Shown: positions 57,730-64,000 of the stretch, piece after piece
How positions within the stretch are numbered: position 1 is the stretch's first letter
Layout: every line of letters begins with the position of its first letter
Source of the DNA: Xanthomonas campestris pv. phormiicola
GTDB taxonomy: Bacteria; Pseudomonadota; Gammaproteobacteria; Xanthomonadales; Xanthomonadaceae
Direction of reading: 5' to 3'
Length of the DNA: 64,000 nt
NCBI GenBank assembly: GCA_025666215.1
Contig: CP102593.1
Coordinates: forward strand, 1,749,001-1,813,000
The notes under the pieces: generated by a model
Told to the model about the DNA's origin: nothing
Seen by the model: only the letters and a program-made list of their open reading frames with translations
Databases searched by the model: none
Program-made: the position numbers and the translations under genes

Positions 57730-60042
57730 TCAGAACTTGATTTCGGCGCTCAGCATCGCCGAGCGCGGCGCGCCGGGCGTATAGCGGAAGCCACTCTTGT
57801 TGATGGCCGCGACGTAGTCCTTGTCGAACACGTTGTACACGTTCAGGCGCAGGTCGAAGTGGTCGTTGATCGGGTAGGTCACGACCGCGTCCCATACGGT
57901 ATACGACTTCACCAGCGCCGGCGTGCCGACCGCGCCGTCGGTGCCGCGCTTCATCTCGCCGGAGTAGCGGGCGCCGCCGCCGACGGTCAGGCCGAACGGC
58001 AGGGTGTAGGTGGTCCATGCGGTGAACGCGCTGTCCGGCGTGTAGGCCAGGTCCATGCTGCCGTCCTGCGACACCTTGGCGCCTTGCTTCACCTGCGCGT
58101 CCAGCTTGGTGTAGCCGGTGGAGATCGACCAGTTGTCGCTGAGCTTGCCGACCGCCGACAGTTCCACGCCCTGCACCTGCTTCTCGCCGGTCTGGTAGTA
58201 CAGCCCGTCGCTGCCCTGCGCGATCTCGTTGCTGACGTCGGTGCGGAACAGCGCCATGGTCACGAACAGGGTGTCGTCCAGGAAGTTCCACTTGGTGCCG
58301 ACTTCGGTGGTCTTGGCTTTCTGCGGATCGAAGCGGGGGTTGTTGGCGTTGTTGGCCGACGCGCTCAGTTCCAGCGCGCTGCCGCCCGGAGGCTGTTGCG
58401 AGATCGCGTAGTTGGCGTACAGGCTGATGTTGTCGGCGGCCTTGTAGACCGCGCCGAGCTTCCAGCTGAACAGCGTATCGGAGATGTCCGCGTCCACGCC
58501 GACCGCGGTGGTGCAGGGCACGGCGGTGGAGGTGGCGGTGGTGCAGGTCAGGCTGTTGAAGTCGGTCTTGTAGTGGTCGGCGCGCACGCCGGCGGTGACC
58601 AGGAAGCTGTCGCCGAACTTCAGCGTGTCGAAGGCGTAGGCCGAGAACGTGGTGGTGGTGCCCTTGCTGTGGGCGCCGTTGCGCGCGGTGACCAGCGGCG
58701 TGGTGTTCCAGTCCGGGTCGTACAGGTTGGCCGGATTGGCGGCCAGCCAGGCGGCGCGGTTGACGATGTTGTGGCCCCAGCTGAGCAGTTCCTCGCGCGC
58801 GGCTTCCACGCCGGTGCTGAGGTTGTGCTGCACCGCGCCGGTGGCGAAGTCCACGCGCAGGTTCAGCTGGTCGGTGACGATGGTGTACTGCTGGTCCTTG
58901 AACGTGGGCAGGCTGCGCGCCACCGTCCAGGTCGAGGTGTCGGCGGGGTTGGGCGTGCGCAGGTTGGCGGTGTTGGGCATGAACGCGAACAGCAGGTAGT
59001 CCTGTTGGTTGCGGCCCCAGCGCGCGGTGTTGGTCAGCTTGACCGTGTCGGAGAAGTCGTGCTCGAAGCGGAACGTCGCCATCTTCGCGGTCACGTCGTC
59101 GTGGTCGTAGCGGGTGCCGTAGAAGTTCTCGCTGTCCACGCGCGGTGCGTTGGTCAGCCAGGGACGCGCGGGATCGGGCGAGGTGTAGCCGGGCAGGCCG
59201 ATGGTCGCCACGCCGCCGTCGGGCACGTTGTCCTGCTTCACGTACAGCAGGTCGAGGTAGTAGCGGGTGTCGCTGCCGAGGCCGAACACCAGCGACGAGG
59301 CCAGGCCCCAGCGCTTGTTGTTGACGTGGTCGCGGCCGATCGCATCGCTGTCCTGGCCCATGACGTTGACCCGCAGCGCGCTGCTGGCGCCCAGCGTCTG
59401 GTTCCAGTCCGCGGTCACGCGCCGCTGGTTGTCGCTGCCGCCGGACAGCGCGCCGCTGACCGCGTCGGTCAGGGTCGCCTGCTTGGTCACCAGGTTGATC
59501 GCGCCGGTCGGCGCGCTGCGGCCGTTGTCGGTGCCGGCCGGGCCCTTCTCGACTTCGATCTGCTCGATGTTGAACACATCGCGCGAGATCGAGCCCAGGT
59601 CGCGCACGCCATCGACGAAGATGCTGCTGGAGCTGTCGAAGCCGCGCATGTAGATCGCATCGCCGGTGGTGGTGCTGCCGTTCTCGCCGACGTAGAAGGT
59701 GCCCACGCCCGGGCTGTTGCGCAGCGCTTCGGTCAGCGTGGTGGCGCCCTGTTCGTTGAACAGGTCCTTGCTGATCACGTTGATGGTCTGCGGGGTGTCG
59801 ATCAGCGGCTGGGTGAACTTGGGCGAGTCCGGCGCTTCCACCAGGTAGCGCTTGGCGCGCTGCGCTTCGACGTCGACCTTGCCCAGGGTGGTGGGCTGGT
59901 CGACGGCGGCAACATCGGCATCGGCGGCGAGCGCGGGGGAAGACAGCAGGCTCAGGCCGCTCAGCAGCGCGGCGGCGGTGAGGGTCTGTGCGGACACTTG
60001 GCGGGAAACGGCGTGCTTGCGGCTCTTGATCGGGGAGGTCAT
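57730..60042 (-). CDS. TonB-dependent catecholate siderophore receptor (Fiu-like)
   Basis: The ATG at 60042 gives 770 residues; the frame upstream is not signal-like. A long signal peptide ends S-P-A-L-A-A. The plug has [31 protein letters not shown] and [19 protein letters not shown], and the protein ends A-E-I-K-F, the beta-barrel signal. It is close to the Fiu/PiuA group that imports catechol siderophores and monomers. A Fur-like box lies upstream, and piuC and the reductase unit lie downstream. Confidence 0.94.
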   Translation of the reverse strand: MTSPIKSRKHAVSRQVSAQTLTAAALLSGLSLLSSPALAADADVAAVDQPTTLGKVDVEAQRAKRYLVEAPDSPKFTQPLIDTPQTINVISKDLFNEQGATTLTEALRNSPGVGTFYVGENGSTTTGDAIYMRGFDSSSSIFVDGVRDLGSISRDVFNIEQIEVEKGPAGTDNGRSAPTGAINLVTKQATLTDAVSGALSGGSDNQRRVTADWNQTLGASSALRVNVMGQDSDAIGRDHVNNKRWGLASSLVFGLGSDTRYYLDLLYVKQDNVPDGGVATIGLPGYTSPDPARPWLTNAPRVDSENFYGTRYDHDDVTAKMATFRFEHDFSDTVKLTNTARWGRNQQDYLLFAFMPNTANLRTPNPADTSTWTVARSLPTFKDQQYTIVTDQLNLRVDFATGAVQHNLSTGVEAAREELLSWGHNIVNRAAWLAANPANLYDPDWNTTPLVTARNGAHSKGTTTTFSAYAFDTLKFGDSFLVTAGVRADHYKTDFNSLTCTTATSTAVPCTTAVGVDADISDTLFSWKLGAVYKAADNISLYANYAISQQPPGGSALELSASANNANNPRFDPQKAKTTEVGTKWNFLDDTLFVTMALFRTDVSNEIAQGSDGLYYQTGEKQVQGVELSAVGKLSDNWSISTGYTKLDAQVKQGAKVSQDGSMDLAYTPDSAFTAWTTYTLPFGLTVGGGARYSGEMKRGTDGAVGTPALVKSYTVWDAVVTYPINDHFDLRLNVYNVFDKDYVAAINKSGFRYTPGAPRSAMLSAEIKF

Positions 60043-60342
60043 GGAAGGTTCGGCTATGCAGGATGGAGGGGCGGTCCGCCGCGTACGCCGTCGCCGTGTC
60101 CGCAAGGACAGGGAACCGCATGCGAAGGGCGCAGGGTGGCCGGATGGACCGGCTGCCGCTGGCCGCTTAACGCGGACATCACATCTATTTCCGCGCAAAT
60201 GCGAATTATTTGCAATAGCTTTCGTTACATTGCGTTACATGGCAGCCCGTGCCATCGCTTCGCGGAAGACCGGCACGAATGCGTTTTTTGATAATACATG
60301 ATTGAAAATGAAAGGTTTTTCGCGGGGGCTGCGACAGCGTGT
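60043..60342. other. 300-bp promoter region of the siderophore receptor
   Basis: Contains a Fur box (60200-60214), a twofold CGTTACATT/CGTTACAT direct repeat at about 60223-60240, and a TGATAAT half-site at 60289-60295. AT-rich from 60180 to 60320. No gene. Confidence 0.6.
60200..60214 (-). promoter_or_regulatory. Fur box of the TonB receptor-piuC unit
   Basis: TGCGAATTATTTGCA, a near-palindromic 7-1-7 site (TGCGAAT / ATTTGCA, one mismatch), about 160 bp upstream of the receptor start. Resembles the site at 56864. Confidence 0.6.
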
Positions 60343-60675
60343 TCAGTCGCGATCGTCGCGGGTCCAGATGCTGCCGTGTTCGGACTTCACCGGGAATTTC
60401 GGCACCGGACTATAGGCCGGTGCGCACAGCGGGCGGCCGTCGCGGATGTCGAAACGGGCACCGTGCAGCACGCATTCGATGCTGCCTTCGGCGGCATCGA
60501 AGCTGCCGGGGGAGAGCTCGTAGTCCTCGTGGCTGCAGCGGTCTTCCAGCGCGTAGAAGGTGCCGTCGAGGTTGAACACCACGATCGGGGTGGCGGTGAC
60601 CTCGTCCCACACCGTCGCGGTTTCGCCCGGCGCCAGCGCGCCGTCGGCGCAGACGAAGGTCCAGGTCTCGCTCAT
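60343..60675 (-). CDS. Rieske [2Fe-2S] ferredoxin-like protein
   Basis: The ATG at 60675 overlaps the acetyltransferase stop (ATGA) and gives 110 residues. Cys47-x-His49 and Cys68-x2-His71 form the Rieske cluster site. It resembles the ferredoxin subunits of aromatic-ring dioxygenases, but no oxygenase is adjacent; in the suf neighbourhood it may serve iron-sulfur biogenesis or general electron transfer. Confidence 0.92.
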   Translation of the reverse strand: MSETWTFVCADGALAPGETATVWDEVTATPIVVFNLDGTFYALEDRCSHEDYELSPGSFDAAEGSIECVLHGARFDIRDGRPLCAPAYSPVPKFPVKSEHGSIWTRDDRD

Positions 60676-61208
60676 GCGGCGCCGCCCAGCGGCTTCTCCA
60701 GCAGCTCGAAACGCAGGTCGTCGCGCTTGGGCGTGCCGAAGCGCGCGTCGCCGTAGGGGAAGGGCTTCTTGATCCCGGTGCGGCGGTAGCCGCGGCGCTC
60801 GTAGAACGCGATCAGCTCGTCGCGCACGTCGATCACCGCCATCTGCATCACCGGCAGCCGCCATTCCTGCCAGGCGATGCGCTCGGCCTCGGCCAGCACG
60901 GTCTTGCCCAGGCCGCCGCCCTGCGCCTGCGGCTGCACCGAGAACATGCCGAAATAGCCGGCGCCATCGTCGTCGGCGACGTGCGCGCAGGCGATCAGGG
61001 CGCCGTCGCGCTCGGCCAGCAGCACCAGGCTGCGCGGGCGCAGGATGTCGGCGATCAGGACTTCGCGATCGATGCGGTTGCCGTCGAGCAGGTCGGCCTC
61101 GGTGGTCCAGCCGACGCGGCTGCTGTCGCCGCGATAGGCCGAGGTGACCAGAGCGGCGATGGCGTCGATGTCGGCAACGGTGGCGGTGCGGAAGGTGAGG
61201 GTGTGCAT
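60672..61208 (-). CDS. GNAT-family N-acetyltransferase
   Basis: Encodes 178 residues. Acetyl-CoA binding motif A is V-Q-P-Q-A-Q-G-G-G-L-G-K-T-V-L, followed by F-Y-E-R-R-G-Y-R-R-T-G, the usual GNAT C-terminal motif. Substrate unknown. It lies downstream of sufS on the same strand, separated by heptamer element E, and is coupled to the Rieske gene. Confidence 0.9.
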   Translation of the reverse strand: MHTLTFRTATVADIDAIAALVTSAYRGDSSRVGWTTEADLLDGNRIDREVLIADILRPRSLVLLAERDGALIACAHVADDDGAGYFGMFSVQPQAQGGGLGKTVLAEAERIAWQEWRLPVMQMAVIDVRDELIAFYERRGYRRTGIKKPFPYGDARFGTPKRDDLRFELLEKPLGGAA

Positions 61209-61231
61209 GGGGAGATTTTATGTCAGGGAAC

Positions 61232-61356
61232 GGGACTCGGGACTCGGGACTCGATTCAAGAGTCTTTGCGACATTGTCGCGCGTACCAAGTGCAAGCCGC
61301 TCTCCGGGAGTGTCGCTTTTCGAGTCCCGGGTCCCCAGTCCCGAGTCCCGAGTCCC
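61232..61356. repeat. Heptamer element, copy E
   Basis: Left array GGGACTC x3 (61232-61252) then GATTCAAGAGTC; the core ends GTCGCTTTTC; right array GAGTCCC, GGGTCCC, CAGTCCC, GAGTCCC, GAGTCCC (61322-61356). It fills the gap between sufS (stop at 61361) and the acetyltransferase start (61208). The CGCTTTTC end is shared with copies B and C. Confidence 0.9.
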
Positions 61357-61360
61357 GAAC

Positions 61361-62614
61361 TCAACCCAACAGCTTCCGCACCTTCAGCAACGCCGCCACG
61401 AAGCGCTCGATCTCGGCGTGGGTATTGTAGAACGCCAGCGAGGCGCGGCAGGTGGCGGTGACGCCGTAGAACTGCAGCAGCGGATGCGCGCAGTGCTGGC
61501 CGGAGCGGATCGCCACGCCTTCCAGGTCCAGCAGCGTGGCCAGGTCGTGGGCATGCGCGCCTTCGACCAGGAACGACACCACCGCGGCCTTGCCCGGCGC
61601 GGTGCCGAAGATGCGCAGCCCCTCGATCTTCTGCAGTTCTTCGCTGAAATGCGCCAGCAGTTCGGCCTCGCGCGCTTGCACGTGCTGCAGGCCCAGCGCG
61701 CCCAGGTAGTCCACCGCCGCGCCCAGGCCGACGAAGCCGGCGATGTTCGGGGTGCCGGCTTCGAACTTGTGCGGCGGATCGTTGAACACGGTGCCGTCGA
61801 AGCTGACTTCCTTGATCATCTCGCCGCCGCCGATGAACGGCGGCATCGCCTGCAGATGCTCGCGCCGCGCCCACAGTGCGCCGGTGCCGGTGGGGCCGCA
61901 CATCTTGTGTCCGGTGATGGCGTAGAAGTCGCAGCCGATCGCGGCCACGTCCAGCGCGCGGTGCGGCGCGGCCTGCGAGCCGTCGATGACGCTGACGATG
62001 CCGCGCTTGCGCGCCTCGCGGCAGATCTCGCGCACCGGATTGACCGTGCCCAGCACGTTGGACACGTGGGTCAGCGCCAGCAGCTTCACGTCCGGGGTCA
62101 TCGCCTTGCGCAGCGCGTCCAGGTCCAGCGCGCCGTCGGCGGTGATCTCGGCGACCTTGATGGTGGCGCCGGTGCGCTGCGCGACCAGTTGCCACGGCAC
62201 GATGTTGGCGTGGTGCTCCATCCGCGACACCAGGATGCTGTCGCCGGCCTTGAGCCGCGGCAGCGCCCACGAGTAGGCCACCAGGTTGATCGCGAAGGTG
62301 GTGCCGCTGCACAGCACCAGCTCGTCGGCGCGCACGTTGAGGAAGCGCGCCAGCTTGTTGCGCGCGCCCTCGTAGGCGTCGGTGGCCTCGGTGCCGAGCG
62401 CATGCACCGCGCGGCTGACGTTGGCGTTGTAGCGGCGGTAGAACTCGTCCAGCGCCGCGATCACCTGCAGCGGCTTCTGCCCGGTGTTGGCGTTGTCGAA
62501 ATAGATCAGCGGCTTGCCGTGCACCTGCCGCATCAGCAGCGGGAAGTCGCTGCGGACCTTGTCCCAGTCCGGGGCCTGGTCCGGCGCGGTCTTGTGCGGG
62601 GCCACGCTGCTCAT
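61361..62614 (-). CDS. sufS: Cysteine desulfurase SufS
   Basis: The ATG at 62614 overlaps the sufD stop (ATGA) and gives 417 residues. Type II desulfurase: PLP lysine in Y-A-I-T-G-H-K-M-C-G-P-T-G, the pyridine-binding D-G-S-Q-A-A-P-H, and the active-site Cys in R-S-G-Q-H-C-A-H-P. It delivers sulfur for Fe-S clusters with the SufBCD scaffold. Ends R-K-L-L-G, just before heptamer element E. Confidence 0.97.
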   Translation of the reverse strand: MSSVAPHKTAPDQAPDWDKVRSDFPLLMRQVHGKPLIYFDNANTGQKPLQVIAALDEFYRRYNANVSRAVHALGTEATDAYEGARNKLARFLNVRADELVLCSGTTFAINLVAYSWALPRLKAGDSILVSRMEHHANIVPWQLVAQRTGATIKVAEITADGALDLDALRKAMTPDVKLLALTHVSNVLGTVNPVREICREARKRGIVSVIDGSQAAPHRALDVAAIGCDFYAITGHKMCGPTGTGALWARREHLQAMPPFIGGGEMIKEVSFDGTVFNDPPHKFEAGTPNIAGFVGLGAAVDYLGALGLQHVQAREAELLAHFSEELQKIEGLRIFGTAPGKAAVVSFLVEGAHAHDLATLLDLEGVAIRSGQHCAHPLLQFYGVTATCRASLAFYNTHAEIERFVAALLKVRKLLG

Positions 62615-63873
62615 GCCACGCCCGCGGCGGCCAGTGCCTGGTCCAGGCGCGCGACCAGGAATTCGCTCAGCGATGCATCCAGCACGCGCAGCGGTTCGCG
62701 GCAGAACGCGGCGGTCAGCAACTGCTGCGCGCGCTCGCGCGGCAGCCCGCGCGAGCGCAGGTAGAACAGCGCATTGGCGTCGAGCTGGCCGACGGTGGCG
62801 CCGTGCGCGGCCTTGACCTCGTCGGCGTCGATCACCAGCACCGGCTGGGTATCGATCTCGGCGTCGGCGGACAGCAGCAGGTTCTTGTTCGACAGGTTGG
62901 CATCGCTGCCGTCGGCGCCCTGGCGGATGTGGATGCCGCCATGGAACACCACCCGGCTGCGCGCCGCGGCCACGCCGCGCCACAGCAGTTCGCAGGCGGT
63001 GTCGCGGGCGATGTGCTCGATGCCCAGGCGGGTGTCGATCTGGCGGCGGCCGTTGCCGAGCAGCACGCCGTTGGCGACCAGCCGCGCGTTGTCCCCTTCC
63101 AGGCGCACGTTGAGCTCGTGCCGCGACAGCGCGCCGCCCAGCTCCAGGTCGATGCGCCGGTACTGCGCGTCGCGCGCCAGCACCGCATCGGTGCGCAGCA
63201 GCGCGGTGACGCCGGACGCGTCCGCCTGCACCCGCGCGTGCGCCAGCTGCGCGCCGGCGGCCAGGTGCACGTGCGCCAGGGTGTTGCTCAGGTGCGCGGC
63301 CTCGCCGAGGTGCAGGTGATGCTCGACCAGCGACAGCGCCGCGTCCTGGCGCAGTTCGACCAGATGCCGGTGGTGCCAGGCATGGTCGCCGGCGCCGGCG
63401 GTGGACACGAACACCAGGTGCAGCGGCACCGCGACCTGCACGCCGGCATCCACGCGCAGCACGCTGCCTTCGTCGGCCAGCGCGGCATTGAGTTGGGCGA
63501 ACACTTCGTCGCTGCGCTCGAAGCGGCGGCCGAGGAAGCGCATCGCAGCGTCGCCGCTGCGCAGGATCGTGGACAGGCGCTGCAGTTCGACCCCGGCCGG
63601 CAGGCCGGCCAAGTCGGACAGCGCCTCGCTGGCGCGGCCGTTGACGAAGGCCAGCCGCGGCGCAGGAATGCCGTCGACGATGGCCGCATCCACGGCGGGC
63701 GCCGCGGCCGGTGCGGGGCTGAAGCTGCGCCGTTCCAGCGCGCGCAGCGAGGTGTACTTCCACGCCTCGCTGCGCGGGCCGGGCAGGCCGTCGCGCAGCG
63801 CCTGTTCCAGCGGCGCGCGGCGTGCGCCGTCGCCATGGAAAGCGGCCGCCAGGGAGTCGAGCAGGGCGCTCAT
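62611..63873 (-). CDS. sufD: Fe-S cluster assembly protein SufD
   Basis: The ATG at 63873 overlaps the sufC stop (TGATG) and gives 420 residues. N-terminal R-S-E-A-W-K-Y-T-S-L and the right-handed beta-helix with V-V-F-H-G-G-I-H-I-R and S-N-K-N-L-L-L-S-A-D-A-E-I-D-T-Q-P are SufD marks; C-terminal H-G-A-T-V-G-Q-L-D is conserved. It is part of the SufBC2D scaffold. Confidence 0.96.
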   Translation of the reverse strand: MSALLDSLAAAFHGDGARRAPLEQALRDGLPGPRSEAWKYTSLRALERRSFSPAPAAAPAVDAAIVDGIPAPRLAFVNGRASEALSDLAGLPAGVELQRLSTILRSGDAAMRFLGRRFERSDEVFAQLNAALADEGSVLRVDAGVQVAVPLHLVFVSTAGAGDHAWHHRHLVELRQDAALSLVEHHLHLGEAAHLSNTLAHVHLAAGAQLAHARVQADASGVTALLRTDAVLARDAQYRRIDLELGGALSRHELNVRLEGDNARLVANGVLLGNGRRQIDTRLGIEHIARDTACELLWRGVAAARSRVVFHGGIHIRQGADGSDANLSNKNLLLSADAEIDTQPVLVIDADEVKAAHGATVGQLDANALFYLRSRGLPRERAQQLLTAAFCREPLRVLDASLSEFLVARLDQALAAAGVA

Positions 63874-64000
63874 CAGGCCGTCGCCTCCGGCGCCACACGG
63901 TCCTTCAACCATGCGTAGCCATGTGCTTCCAGTTCCAGCGCCAGTTCCGGGCCGCCGCTCTGCACGATGCGGCCGTCGGCCAGCACGTGCACCACGTCCG
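63873..64000 (-). CDS. sufC: Fe-S cluster assembly ATPase SufC, C-terminal end (partial)
   Basis: Only the last 42 codons are in the window. They read [25 protein letters not shown] and A-W-L-K-D, the family-typical end of SufC. The stop overlaps the sufD start by one base (TGATG). The ATPase motifs lie outside. Confidence 0.9.
   Translation of the reverse strand, partial: DVVHVLADGRIVQSGGPELALELEAHGYAWLKDRVAPEATA

Overview
The window is high-GC chromosomal DNA whose gene content and order fit Xanthomonas or a close relative in the Lysobacteraceae. This rests on algH-ruvX-pyrB, an rpoN-hpf-ptsN-hprK-rapZ-EIIA-HPr-EI block, purN-purM-DUF2066-permease-hda, amgK-murU peptidoglycan recycling, a secreted pectate lyase, two large TonB-dependent receptors and Xanthomonas-style REP hairpins. 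The species cannot be named from sequence reading alone. Nearly all genes are housekeeping or envelope genes; there is no phage, insertion sequence, CRISPR array, tRNA or rRNA gene that I can recognise.

Layout. 1-4.9 kb: DNA repair glycosylase Tag, a DUF4153 membrane protein, and algH-ruvX-pyrB. 5-15.7 kb: M1 peptidase, pectate lyase, chemoreceptor, a small exported protein, an amino acid permease and an ArsB-type anion transporter. 16-19.3 kb: a hypothetical protein, an esterase lipoprotein and MgtE. 19.6-26.3 kb (minus strand): the nitrogen/carbon PTS regulatory cluster with RpoN. 26.34-27.53 kb: an AT-rich island carrying two unfamiliar exported or membrane genes, inserted between rpoN and lptB. 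27.5-31 kb: lptB-lptA-lptC-kdsC and kdsD for lipopolysaccharide. 31-36.5 kb: BolA-like protein, murA, a one-EF-hand membrane protein and an Oar-like TonB receptor. 36.7-46.5 kb: two DUF3108 paralogues, purN, purM, membrane proteins, hda, murU and amgK. 46.7-51.8 kb: M20 peptidase, ComEA-like protein, HutD, a response regulator with a degenerate receiver, and a four-EF-hand serine-rich protein behind a Clp/CRP-like site. 52.1-60 kb: a Fur-controlled iron locus (flavoprotein reductase, ApbE, DUF4198, DUF2271, PepSY protein, PiuC dioxygenase, catecholate-type TonB receptor). 60.3-64 kb: Rieske protein, acetyltransferase, sufS, sufD and the end of sufC.

Three things stand out. First, a dispersed element made of in-phase 7-bp repeats (GGGACTC and its complement GAGTCCC), mostly as inverted arrays around a partly conserved core, occurs at five gene ends; the arrays encode the C-terminal tails of EI, Hda and MurU. 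Because 7 and 3 share no factor, an array is open in all three frames and always reads the same heptapeptide cycle. Second, the AT-rich island splits lptB from rpoN and encodes a secreted four-cysteine peptide of about 50 residues plus a membrane-anchored partner candidate. Third, the iron locus looks like an extracytoplasmic flavin electron-transfer system in which DUF2271 carries a flavinylation-like motif and ApbE is encoded nearby.
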